Part shown: positions 52,420 through 60,748 of the stretch, in pieces
How the letters are laid out: each line of letters begins with the position of its first letter
Numbering within the stretch: the stretch's first letter is position 1
DNA from: Chitinophagaceae bacterium
Lineage (GTDB): Bacteria; Bacteroidota; Bacteroidia; Chitinophagales; Chitinophagaceae
Length of the DNA stretch: 64,000 nucleotides
Direction: 5' to 3'
NCBI GenBank assembly: GCA_022843585.1
Contig: JALHNJ010000001.1
Span: forward strand, 558,001 to 622,000
Program-made: the position numbers and the translations under genes
The notes under the pieces: model-generated
What the model was told of the DNA's origin: nothing
What the model saw: the letters and a program-made list of their open reading frames with translations, nothing else
Database searches by the model: none

Positions 52420-53367
52420 GTGAACAGGGTTGACCGACTTCATGCTATACTCGTACACTTGCAGGGAAAGAAAAGAGTAACTGCACAAGAGCTTGCCGAT
52501 AGATTCAATTTGAGTCTGCGAACCGTTTACCGTGATATAAAAGCATTAGATGAAAGTGGTATTCCCGTTATCGGCGAAGCAGGAATTGGCTATTCCATCA
52601 TGGAAGGTTATCGTTTGCCACCGGTAATGTTCACACAGGAAGAAGCCTCTTCTTTACTATTAGGCAGTAAATTTATTCAGCATTTTACAGACGAAGCAGA
52701 AATGCGGCAGTTTGATTCTGCGATGTATAAAATAAAAGCAGTGTTGCGGTCAACTGATAAAGATTATGTAGAAGAATTAGATGAAAAAATTGCTATACAT
52801 ACCGGGCCAGTTCCTGTTGACGAAGCATTGCAGCTACATTTATCAGCCATGAGGCAAGCAGCGGTTGATAGAAGAGTAATTAGTTTGGAATATTATTCTG
52901 CTTATAAGGAAGAAACTACCGTAAGAGATGCGGAGCCAATCGGTTTATTCTATTACGCCAACACCTGGCATTTTATAGGTTGGTGCCGTTTAAGAAAAGA
53001 TTACCGGGATTTTCGCCTCGATAGAATTCGCAAACTGATTATAAAAGAGGAGCGGTTTGATGATACACCACATCCTTCTTTAAATGAATATATACAACAG
53101 TTGCAACAGGAAAGAGAGTTGCAGGAAGCCGTAGTTAGTTTTGAAAAAAATATTGGCAAGTACATACAGGCACAAAAATTTTATCATGGTTTTGTGTCGC
53201 AGGAGGAAAGAGGCGACCGCATTTATATGAAATTTCTGGTAGCCCATCCGGAATATTTTTGCCGTTGGTTGCTCATGTACACTGATAAAGTAAAAATAGA
53301 ATCTCCCTCCTCATTTCTTTCTATTATGCAGCAATTGGTTAAACTATTGGGCGAACAGTACAACTAA
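52420..53367 (+). CDS. YafY-type WYL-domain transcriptional regulator
   Basis: The 315-residue protein starts with GTG at 52420. The N-terminal HTH is VNRVDRLHAILVHLQGK, then ELADRFNLSLRTVYRDIKAL (HTH_11/DeoR-like). From about residue 140 a WYL domain contains LFYYANTWHFIGWCRLRKDY and FRLDRI. A C-terminal WCX-type region ends near LGEQYN. These regulators respond to small ligands or DNA stress cues. The GyrI-like gene follows 78 bp downstream, with an inverted repeat TGACA-N6-TGTCA in the gap. Confidence 0.9.
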   Translation: MNRVDRLHAILVHLQGKKRVTAQELADRFNLSLRTVYRDIKALDESGIPVIGEAGIGYSIMEGYRLPPVMFTQEEASSLLLGSKFIQHFTDEAEMRQFDSAMYKIKAVLRSTDKDYVEELDEKIAIHTGPVPVDEALQLHLSAMRQAAVDRRVISLEYYSAYKEETTVRDAEPIGLFYYANTWHFIGWCRLRKDYRDFRLDRIRKLIIKEERFDDTPHPSLNEYIQQLQQERELQEAVVSFEKNIGKYIQAQKFYHGFVSQEERGDRIYMKFLVAHPEYFCRWLLMYTDKVKIESPSSFLSIMQQLVKLLGEQYN

Positions 53368-53389
53368 TTTTTTGCTGCTAAAAACTTGC

Positions 53390-53405
53390 TGACACAGGGT
53401 TGTCA
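53390..53405. promoter_or_regulatory. Possible operator upstream of the GyrI-like gene
   Basis: TGACA (53390-53394) and TGTCA (53401-53405) form an inverted repeat with a 6-base spacer, 41 bases before the GyrI-like start codon. A plausible binding site for the WYL regulator encoded just upstream. Confidence 0.5.
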
Positions 53406-53445
53406 ATACCCGGTTGTTGTTTTGAGATATAAAAAACAAACAGCT

Positions 53446-53895
53446 ATGGTAATCAGATCAATCCCCGCTATTCCGGTACTATTTTTCACCACCCGAACTG
53501 CATTAAAAGACATTGCGCAGTATGTAGGCACAGTTGCCAAACAATTATTTGCTGTTGCAGCAAAGCAAGAGCTGTTGCCTACCGGCCCCCTTCAATGGAT
53601 CTATTTGGGTGCTGATGAAAAACCTGACACAGTATTTACATTAGAAATTGCTTTACCTGTTGACGGACTGCCAAAAGAAGAGTCCTTGTTTCTTTACAAA
53701 GAATTACCGCCGTTTGAGTGTGTAACTGCACTGCATCATGGAGCATGGGAGCATTTGTATGAAACCTACGACCGGGTAATTGGCGATGTATATGCTAATG
53801 GAAAACAACTTTCCGGCTTTTGCCGGGAGCAATATCTCTACATGGATTTTAATGATCCTGCTAACAATCTTACTGAAGTACAAATTGGTATTTAA
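53446..53895 (+). CDS. GyrI-like small-molecule-binding protein
   Basis: The ATG at 53446 gives 149 residues with the GyrI-like/SOUL-type effector-binding fold: VIRSIPAIPVLFFTTRT near the start, WIYLGADEKPDTVFTLEIAL in the middle, and the domain end FCREQYLYMDFNDPANN. Such proteins bind drugs or small ligands, or act as GyrI-type inhibitors. It follows the WYL regulator and precedes a VOC protein 10 bp later, so the last two probably share a transcript. The longer frame from 53386 starts inside the operator-like repeat and is unlikely. Confidence 0.8.
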   Translation: MVIRSIPAIPVLFFTTRTALKDIAQYVGTVAKQLFAVAAKQELLPTGPLQWIYLGADEKPDTVFTLEIALPVDGLPKEESLFLYKELPPFECVTALHHGAWEHLYETYDRVIGDVYANGKQLSGFCREQYLYMDFNDPANNLTEVQIGI

Positions 53896-53905
53896 ATAAA
53901 ATGTT

Positions 53906-54367
53906 ATGGCAAAAACCTATGCCGCTCTAATTATAATTGCATTTCTCACAGACATGCAAATAAATTCAGCTACTCTAAATTCAACAGAAATGAAATTGAA
54001 TGCCGGAATCATTACTACTAAACTGCAGGAAACAAAACAGTTTTACCTGCAAACATTAAACTTTACTGTAAAGTTTGAAAATGAATGGTTCATTCTTTTT
54101 CAAACACCCAATGGAAGCGACCAGCTTGCATTTATGCAGCCAAATCATCCATCTCAGCAGAAAATATTTCAATCTGCATTTCCAGGCAATGGTGTTTTTA
54201 TTACCATTGAAGTTGATGATGTAGATACGGAATTCAAACGGATCAAAAAATCCGGAATTTCTGTTGAAGTAGAATTAAGAGACGAACCATGGGGTGACCG
54301 CCATTTTGCAATCGTTGATCCAAATGGCATTGGTGTTGATATTGTGAAGTATACGACTCCACAGTAA
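53906..54367 (+). CDS. VOC (glyoxalase/bleomycin-resistance fold) protein
   Basis: The 153-residue product contains a VOC module: AGIITTKLQETKQFYLQTLN, TIEVDDVDTEFKRIKKSG and the WGDRHFAIVDPNGIGVDIV end with the metal-type Asp/Glu positions. The N-terminal 28 residues (AKTYAALIIIAFLTD) are hydrophobic. The real start may be the internal ATG at 53990 (MKLNAGIITTK), giving a more usual cytoplasmic protein of 125 residues. It lies 10 bp after the GyrI-like gene. A detoxification or resistance role under WYL control is inferred. Confidence 0.8.
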   Translation: MAKTYAALIIIAFLTDMQINSATLNSTEMKLNAGIITTKLQETKQFYLQTLNFTVKFENEWFILFQTPNGSDQLAFMQPNHPSQQKIFQSAFPGNGVFITIEVDDVDTEFKRIKKSGISVEVELRDEPWGDRHFAIVDPNGIGVDIVKYTTPQ

Positions 54368-54384
54368 ATAGTGTCCCATACATC

Positions 54385-54414
54385 TTGTCATCAATCGGCG
54401 ATGCAGTACATTTG
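54385..54414 (+). promoter_or_regulatory. Promoter of nadB
   Basis: TTG (54385-54387) and TACATTTG (54407-54414) match the Bacteroidota -33/-7 pair with the standard 19-base spacing. The nadB start codon lies 17 bases downstream. Confidence 0.6.
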
Positions 54415-54431
54415 GGATTACAAAAAGTAGT

Positions 54432-56030
54432 ATGCAAACAGATTTTTTAGTGATAGGCTCAGGTATTGCAGGTTTAACATATGCGTTAAAAATTGCGGAA
54501 CAATTTCCCGATAAAAAAGTGGTGGTAATGACGAAGGCCGCAGCAGACGAGACTAATACCAAGTATGCACAAGGCGGTATTGCGGTTGTAAATGACCTGG
54601 AGAATGATAGTTTCGAAAAACATATCGACGATACATTGATCGCTGGTGATGGATTATGCAATAAAGAAGTAGTAGAAATAGTAGTAAAAGAAGGACCGGA
54701 AAGAGTGAGAGAGTTAATTGAATGGGGAGCAAGATTTGACAAAGAAGAAGACGGCGATTATAAACGAGGCAAAGAAGGCGGACACTCAGAATTTCGCATT
54801 CTGCATCATAAAGATGTTACAGGAAAAGAAATGGAAAGAGCATTGATTGATGCGGTGAACAATCAAAAGAATATTGAGTTCATCAAACATTGTTTTGTAG
54901 TTGATATTCTTACACAACACCATTTCGGTTATTTGGTGAATAAAGCAACACCGGATGTTGAATGTTATGGTGTATATGTGCTCAATTTGGAAACTAACAA
55001 GATCGAAAAAATTCTTGCTAAAATAACATTGCTGGCAACAGGTGGCAACGGGCAAGTATATCGCACTACCACCAATCCTGCCATTGCAACTGGTGATGGG
55101 GTGGCAATGGTGTACCGTGCTAAAGGACGAATCGAAAATATGGAGTTCATACAATTTCATCCTACAGCATTGTATGAGCCAGGTGTAAGAGGCCATGCAT
55201 TTTTAATTACTGAAGCGGTAAGAGGCGATGGTGGTATTCTTCGCAATTTGGATGGTGAAGCTTTTATGGAAAAGTATGACGAACGAAAAGACCTTGCACC
55301 AAGAGATATTGTAGCAAGGGCAATCGATAGTGAAATGAAAAGAACAGGTACAGAACATGTGTGGTTAGATTGCCGGCATTTCACCAAAGAAAAATTCATA
55401 GAGCATTTTCCCAATATTTATGAAAAGTGTTTATCGATTGGTATCGACATTACAAAGAGCATGATACCCGTTGCACCAGCAGCACATTACAGTTGTGGTG
55501 GTATTAAAACCGACGAGTGGGGAAGAAGCAGCATCAGAAATTTGTATGCTTGCGGGGAATGTGCCAGTACTGGCCTGCATGGTGCAAACCGGTTAGCCAG
55601 CAACTCATTATTGGAAGCAATGGTTTTTGCGCATCGTTGTTTTGTAGATGCTGCGGAAAAAATTAATTCTCTATCATTCTCTAATAATATTCCCGACTGG
55701 AATGCAAGAGGTACTACAGAACCAAAAGAAATGATCCTTATTACTCAAAGCCTGAAAGAATTGCAACAGGTAATGAGTGATTATGTGGGTATTGTGCGAA
55801 ACGATGTTCGTTTGCAAAGAGCTATGCGCCGTCTCGATCTGCTATGGGAAGAAACAGAACAATTATACGAAAGCAGTTCTTTATCACCACAGTTATTACA
55901 GTTGCGCAATATGATCACCGTAGGCTATCTTATTGTAAAAGGTGCCAGTTTCCGCAAAGAAAGCCGTGGCCTGCATTTCAATACCGATTATCCAAACAAA
56001 AGCAATCTTGTGCAGAATATTGTATTATAA
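54432..56030 (+). CDS. nadB: L-aspartate oxidase
   Basis: The 532-residue flavoprotein matches NadB, the first enzyme of de novo NAD synthesis (aspartate to iminoaspartate). Visible are the FAD-binding FLVIGSGIAGLTYALKIAE, the TNTKYAQGGIAVV loop, TGGNGQVYRTTTNP, IQFHPTALY, and the active-site region TGLHGANRLASNSLLEAMVF. The start at 54432 gives the expected N-terminus, and a good promoter precedes it. nadA and nadC are not adjacent. A GC-rich palindrome lies after the stop codon. Confidence 0.95.
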   Translation: MQTDFLVIGSGIAGLTYALKIAEQFPDKKVVVMTKAAADETNTKYAQGGIAVVNDLENDSFEKHIDDTLIAGDGLCNKEVVEIVVKEGPERVRELIEWGARFDKEEDGDYKRGKEGGHSEFRILHHKDVTGKEMERALIDAVNNQKNIEFIKHCFVVDILTQHHFGYLVNKATPDVECYGVYVLNLETNKIEKILAKITLLATGGNGQVYRTTTNPAIATGDGVAMVYRAKGRIENMEFIQFHPTALYEPGVRGHAFLITEAVRGDGGILRNLDGEAFMEKYDERKDLAPRDIVARAIDSEMKRTGTEHVWLDCRHFTKEKFIEHFPNIYEKCLSIGIDITKSMIPVAPAAHYSCGGIKTDEWGRSSIRNLYACGECASTGLHGANRLASNSLLEAMVFAHRCFVDAAEKINSLSFSNNIPDWNARGTTEPKEMILITQSLKELQQVMSDYVGIVRNDVRLQRAMRRLDLLWEETEQLYESSSLSPQLLQLRNMITVGYLIVKGASFRKESRGLHFNTDYPNKSNLVQNIVL

Positions 56031-56070
56031 TTTTTATTGGCCCGGCTGCAGTACTACTATCATCGTTCCT

Positions 56071-56111
56071 TGTGCCTGCCCGCCGCACTGCTAAGGCAGG
56101 CGGGTCGCACA
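56071..56111. repeat. GC-rich REP-like palindrome after nadB
   Basis: TGTGC (56071-56075) and GCACA (56107-56111) bracket GCCTGCC (56074-56080) paired with GGCAGGC (56095-56101). CCCGCC (56079-56084) can alternatively pair with GGCGGG (56099-56104). The block is far richer in G+C than its surroundings, like dispersed palindromic repeats. There is no T-run. Confidence 0.65.
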
Positions 56112-56251
56112 CTTGTGCTGATGTAATTCTAATCATCATTTGCGAACACTCTGTATGAAAGGAGAATTTCCGTAATGCGAAGTCTATTCCCGACTAACAC
56201 TCCCAACTCCTGGCTCAAATCCTCATTCTCTGATTGTATCTTTGGCCTCTT

Positions 56252-57130
56252 ATGTATTATTTAATTTACGGTTTTCTCTGGCTTATTTCATTACTTCCAT
56301 GGCGGGTCATGCATTTTTTGGCGGATTGTATTTATGGATTTGTGTTTTACATGCTGAAATATCGACGAGCTATTGTAATGAGCAATCTCGCAATTGCATT
56401 CCCCGAAAAAACAGAAAAGGAGCGGTTACAAATTGCAAAAAAATTCTATCATAATCTTATTGATACTTTTTTAGAAGCTATAAAATTTATTTCCATTACC
56501 AAAAAGGAAATTCAAAAAAGAGCTTCGGGAGAGTTTGACTTAATTAATAACTTAACTGATAACGGATATAATGTGCATATAATGGCGGGACACCAGTTCA
56601 ACTGGGAGTTTGCTAATACATTAACCGCTATGAGCCTGAAGGCGCCTTTTGTTGGTATCTATATGCCCATTAGTAATAAACATCTCGATCGCATTTTTTT
56701 TAATTTCAGAAAAAAGTACGGAACGGTATTGATTTCAGCTCCTGATTTTAAAAATAAAATGCACCAGGTTTTTTCCATGCAATACACCATGGGATTAGCA
56801 GCAGATCAAAATCCCGGTGACCCTCGAAATGCATATTGGATGAAATTTTTTGGGCGACCTGTTCCATTTGTTACAGGACCCGCAAAGGGAGCGGTAAAAA
56901 ACAATACAGCCGTGGTAATGGTTGGCTTTAATAAAATCAAAAGAGGTTACTATCATTTTTCTTCTAAACTATTAGTAGAAAACGGTGCTGCATCTACTCC
57001 GGAAGAATTAACGATACTCTATCGAAATGCGCTGGAAGAAGTTGTTCGAAATGATCCTTCCAATTATTTATGGAGTCACCGTCGTTTTAAATACGAATGG
57101 AAACCAGAGTATGGCAAAATTATAGGATAA
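56252..57130 (+). CDS. LpxL/HtrB-family lysophospholipid/lipid A acyltransferase
   Basis: The ATG at 56252 (a TTG lies six codons earlier) starts a 292-residue protein with an N-terminal membrane helix (YLIYGFLWLISLLPW). The acyltransferase core follows: IMAGHQFNWEFANT (the H-x4-E catalytic motif), IYMPISNKHLD, and LAADQNPGDPRNAYWM. Members add acyl chains to lipid A or related lipids from acyl-ACP at the inner membrane. It is followed by a perfect bidirectional terminator. The lipid product is inferred, as Bacteroidota lipid A acylation differs from that of E. coli. Confidence 0.85.
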   Translation: MYYLIYGFLWLISLLPWRVMHFLADCIYGFVFYMLKYRRAIVMSNLAIAFPEKTEKERLQIAKKFYHNLIDTFLEAIKFISITKKEIQKRASGEFDLINNLTDNGYNVHIMAGHQFNWEFANTLTAMSLKAPFVGIYMPISNKHLDRIFFNFRKKYGTVLISAPDFKNKMHQVFSMQYTMGLAADQNPGDPRNAYWMKFFGRPVPFVTGPAKGAVKNNTAVVMVGFNKIKRGYYHFSSKLLVENGAASTPEELTILYRNALEEVVRNDPSNYLWSHRRFKYEWKPEYGKIIG

Positions 57131-57162
57131 AATAAAAGACCGGATTTCCGGTCTTTTATTTT
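57129..57162. terminator. Bidirectional terminator after the acyltransferase gene
   Basis: AAAATAAAAGACCGGA (57129-57144) and TCCGGTCTTTTATTTT (57147-57162) are perfect 16-base arms. They serve the acyltransferase gene on the plus strand and the DUF5916 gene on the minus strand. Confidence 0.9.
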
Positions 57163-57178
57163 AAAGAAAGGAAATTAA

Positions 57179-59662
57179 TTAAACTATTTTCTTTTTCTTC
57201 TTGTTCTTTATTTGCAAGTAATCCAGAAAGTAAATTACTTTCATCGATAAGTTATTTATCTGATCTGCCTCGAGAGTGTTACTAAAGTTTTTTATATAAT
57301 TTTTTTCAACAATATTATTGCCTTCTTCAACGGAGCTTTTCCAAACCAGGTTTAAGAAGCTCCCCGGAGCAAACTGCCAGGTATAAACCATGTCAATATT
57401 AAACAGGTTCAGGTTGCGGTTTACATTCTTATTGAATGTGGGATTAGGATTCAGCTTGCCATCGCTGCGTAATGTAAAATACTCCTTATTGTCTACTGAA
57501 CTATAGTAGTGGCGCAGCCTGAATGTTAATCCCATTCTATTCGTAAAATTATATTTAGAACTTAATACATTCTCAACGGTTCTTCTATTACGACGGGCAA
57601 AAATGATTTCACTATTGTTTTCTGAGTAAGCATACCCAACATTGTTGAAACGAGGTTGTATACTGATACGGTAGGTCAAAGAAAGCTTACTGTTGAACCG
57701 ATAATTCTGCTGTAAAAAATAATCGAATCCAATTCCATCATAAAAATTGAATAGTTTTCTTCCGAATAATTCTGCATAGAAAGAATATTTTTTGGCACTG
57801 TTACTTTCAAACCAACCGCCAAAACCAAGGCTTGCATTACGGCGGAAAAAATGCCCTATCCAGCGAGGTTCGTAGAAATCGTTTTCTCTAAATGTCATTC
57901 CCAAATAACCACCTGCCCACCAAAGCTTTTTACTTTGCATATTTACATTAATGTTCAGGTTAGATGTTTGATAGCTTTGATCAATAGGGTTTATTTTAGT
58001 GAGCAATTTGCTATATCTGGTATTTACATTTATAAAAATTCTGTTATACCAGCCTTTGGGTTCGGTCCATCGATATCCCACCCATAAACCATGAATTAAA
58101 AAGTTATTGTTGGTAAAGAAACCAAGATCCCGGTGTGTATATTTTGTATCTGTAATATCCTGGAAAACATTAAAATTAAAACGGCCACTGGTTTTCCCAA
58201 ACGATAAGTTTTGGCTATACCCGGTTAATGTTTTCCCGTCAGGCAGATAGCCTATTTGGTTACTTAATGAAGCTTTGCCCGACACATTCCACATATTCTT
58301 TTTGTCATTCAAGCTAAAAAGGGCTGCTGTTACATTTGCATCATAAGCAGTACCATTTCTCCAAACATTTGTATTAACTAATGATATACTTGAATTATTC
58401 TTTAGTGTTTGATCAAGTACCAGTACATTATAATTTGTCAGCGGTTCAACCTCTACTGTTCTGTGTTCTTTGCTAATTGTATGTTCCAACGTGGCATATC
58501 TTGGTTTGGTAACTGCATTTAATAAACCAATACCTAAACCTTTTTGTGTTCTGCCGGAAATTTTAGTGGCATTAATAAGTTTCGACTCCCGGGGTTGTTT
58601 TATCACTTGTTCATCTGTTCCTATGGAAAGCTGATTATAAACTGGTTCTACTCCAATTCTTCTGGAGTAAAATAAATCTCCTTTGCTAAACAACTCGGTA
58701 CCTTCTGTAAAAAAGGCTCTGTTTTCATTAAACTGTACATCAAATGGAGTAAGATTAAGAATTCGGTTATCACTTTGTACTTGTCCAAAATCCGGAATCA
58801 ATGTGGCGTCTAATGTAAAAGCAGGTGTAATCCCATACTTTACATCTAATCCACCATTAACCTGGCTTGTCCAATTACTTACACCGGCAATATTTGCAGG
58901 AAAATGATTGGCATACGTAGAAAAATAAGGAGAGAATTGTAAACGTAGCGGGGCTTTAATATTTGTTATACCTGTCCAGTAACCTTCTTGTGTAAGAAAT
59001 CCATTTACATTGGGATCAACAGGGTTCCACATATATTGCTGACCTGTTTTTTGCCGACGACGGGTGATATTCAAACCCCAGTCCTGTACATTTTTGTTTC
59101 CGAAGCGAATAGCAGCGTAAGGAATAAATATTTCAAACGACCATCCATCAGCATGAATAACTGCACCACTTTCCCATACAGCATTCCAGCTAAAATCTTC
59201 TCCACCATTATCATTGTTGCCCGGAGAAACTTTTGCATCCATTTGTTCATTTAGCGGGGTAATGAAATACTCAAAACCATTTTGATGATCCTTGTATGTA
59301 TCGAAAATAATTCCAATGAAATCATTATTGCCAAATCCATCACGGCCTCTTAATTCAGTAGATATGCTGTCCTTTGTTCTTTCATATAAATAACCACCAA
59401 AATAAATCCCTTCGTCATCATACATCAGATATGTTTCACTTCGGGTACTATTTTCTTCGGGAGCACCAACTTTGGGTCTGAATTCAATCAATCCTGTAGC
59501 CACGGTAGCATCTTTCCAGGCTGAATCGGTAATTAATCCGTCAATCTTTACCTTTTGGTTTGTCCTTTTTGCAGGCAATGTTTTAGGTGCAGGTGCCTGG
59601 CAAAAGCTGGCTACCGACAGGAGCATAAATAGCCCTGTCATCAAATTGGTTTTGATTCTCAT
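57179..59662 (-). CDS. CBM9-like/DUF5916 outer-membrane protein
   Basis: The 827-residue protein has a signal peptide (LMTGLFMLLSVASFCQA). A CBM9-like domain follows at about residues 30-215 (KVKIDGLITDSAWKDATVA; YLMYDDEGIYFGGYLYE; FEIFIPYAAIRFG). The large C-terminal DUF5916 barrel runs to the Lys-rich end KNKKKKKIV, with strands such as LGFGGWFESNSAKKYSFYA and YRISIQPRFNNVGYAYSEN. It is common in Bacteroidota and of uncertain function. It is suggested to bind glycans or act in an outer-membrane process. It converges with the acyltransferase gene across a terminator. Confidence 0.85.
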   Translation of the reverse strand: MRIKTNLMTGLFMLLSVASFCQAPAPKTLPAKRTNQKVKIDGLITDSAWKDATVATGLIEFRPKVGAPEENSTRSETYLMYDDEGIYFGGYLYERTKDSISTELRGRDGFGNNDFIGIIFDTYKDHQNGFEYFITPLNEQMDAKVSPGNNDNGGEDFSWNAVWESGAVIHADGWSFEIFIPYAAIRFGNKNVQDWGLNITRRRQKTGQQYMWNPVDPNVNGFLTQEGYWTGITNIKAPLRLQFSPYFSTYANHFPANIAGVSNWTSQVNGGLDVKYGITPAFTLDATLIPDFGQVQSDNRILNLTPFDVQFNENRAFFTEGTELFSKGDLFYSRRIGVEPVYNQLSIGTDEQVIKQPRESKLINATKISGRTQKGLGIGLLNAVTKPRYATLEHTISKEHRTVEVEPLTNYNVLVLDQTLKNNSSISLVNTNVWRNGTAYDANVTAALFSLNDKKNMWNVSGKASLSNQIGYLPDGKTLTGYSQNLSFGKTSGRFNFNVFQDITDTKYTHRDLGFFTNNNFLIHGLWVGYRWTEPKGWYNRIFINVNTRYSKLLTKINPIDQSYQTSNLNINVNMQSKKLWWAGGYLGMTFRENDFYEPRWIGHFFRRNASLGFGGWFESNSAKKYSFYAELFGRKLFNFYDGIGFDYFLQQNYRFNSKLSLTYRISIQPRFNNVGYAYSENNSEIIFARRNRRTVENVLSSKYNFTNRMGLTFRLRHYYSSVDNKEYFTLRSDGKLNPNPTFNKNVNRNLNLFNIDMVYTWQFAPGSFLNLVWKSSVEEGNNIVEKNYIKNFSNTLEADQINNLSMKVIYFLDYLQIKNKKKKKIV

Positions 59663-60002
59663 GGTTATACTTTACTTTAACGTGGTTGTGTAACGCAGCA
59701 AGCGAAATACTGTTACAGCTTAATTGGTTTGATTAAGGGCACAACTACTAAAAAATTCGTATTTCAAATATAGTAGCGCATCGAGGCCGTAAATACTCTA
59801 TTTATTTGAAAGGAAACAATTTCCTGACGAATGGTTAAAAACAAGTGGCGTTAACTTTTCATTTGGAAATGAAATAATGCAAATGAGATAACATCATTTT
59901 TTGTTTATCTGATATTTGCTACTTTAGTGCTTCTTTTACTAAAGTGAAAATAAAAGCAGACTTTTGGGTTTGTAGAAATATTCACCTTTTAATTTATAAA
60001 GT
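59663..60002. other. Divergent intergenic region, DUF5916 / 2OG-oxygenase gene
   Basis: The 340-bp AT-rich gap between two divergent genes contains small palindromes (CTTAAT/ATTAAG around 59719-59737; GGAAA-CAA-TTTCC at 59812-59824) but no exact TANNTTTG promoter. I see no RNA gene or reading frame with coding character. Confidence 0.45.
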
Positions 60003-60710
60003 ATGTCATCTCAAGCACCTGCCATATTCTGGCCACATAGCGAACACTGGTCTGTAAAAATCCCTTTAAAAACATCACACTATCGAATGCCAAGTGTTGA
60101 TGAAAAAGGATATGTAATTCTAAAAACATTGAACCTTGCTCATATTCCTGCCAGTGAGTGGGAAAATCTTACTTACATGGATTGGAAAAGTGGAGGGGAT
60201 ACCAACTTTGCACCATTAGCTTCCTGCGATGGTACGAATGAGTGTAAAGGATTTTGGGAAAATGGTAAAACGGATAAGGATGCCATTTTTACGCCTAATT
60301 CTGAGTTGTGTCCGAACCTGATGGAATACATTAAATCTATTCCTGCAAACTTTGGCCGGGTAAGGATTATTCGGTTGGAACCACAAACACATGATCAGGC
60401 AATTCGCTCTGTACATCGGGATGACAACAATCGTTTAAACCCGGAAGATGAAGGCTGGGTTGTAAGAATGTGGATTGAATTAACGGATAATCCGGATAGC
60501 TATATGCTGTTGTATGATAGTGATGAAAATAATTTGCCGATTAAAGAATCAGAAGCAAGAGTACCCATGCCTAAAGGAGCACATTTTATTGTTGACTCAC
60601 AAAGGCTATGGCATGTAGGTGTACACAATGGAACTAAATCCAGATACGCCGCTATTATTAGTGTAGAAAGTAGCCCGGAGTTGGAGGAGTGGGTACATTC
60701 AAAAAAATAA
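60003..60710 (+). CDS. Putative 2-oxoglutarate/Fe(II)-type oxygenase
   Basis: The 235-residue soluble protein has no signal peptide. An HxD-type metal motif (SVHRDDNNRLN) is followed about 60 residues later by FIVDSQRLWHVGVHNGTKSR, which offers the second His and an Arg as in aspartyl/asparaginyl beta-hydroxylase-like cupins. In between is VVRMWIELTDNPDSYMLLY. The N-terminal ~90 residues are unassigned. Family placement is by motif only. The fold could also be a non-catalytic cupin. A bidirectional terminator follows, and the gene has its own upstream gap, so it is monocistronic. Confidence 0.5.
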   Translation: MSSQAPAIFWPHSEHWSVKIPLKTSHYRMPSVDEKGYVILKTLNLAHIPASEWENLTYMDWKSGGDTNFAPLASCDGTNECKGFWENGKTDKDAIFTPNSELCPNLMEYIKSIPANFGRVRIIRLEPQTHDQAIRSVHRDDNNRLNPEDEGWVVRMWIELTDNPDSYMLLYDSDENNLPIKESEARVPMPKGAHFIVDSQRLWHVGVHNGTKSRYAAIISVESSPELEEWVHSKK

Positions 60711-60712
60711 TT

Positions 60713-60748
60713 TAAAAAAAATCCTCACTATTTGTGAGGATTTTTTTT
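60713..60748. terminator. Bidirectional terminator between the oxygenase and MBL-rhodanese genes
   Basis: ATCCTCAC (60721-60728) and GTGAGGAT (60734-60741) form a perfect stem with a 5-base loop, flanked by eight A and eight T. Confidence 0.9.
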
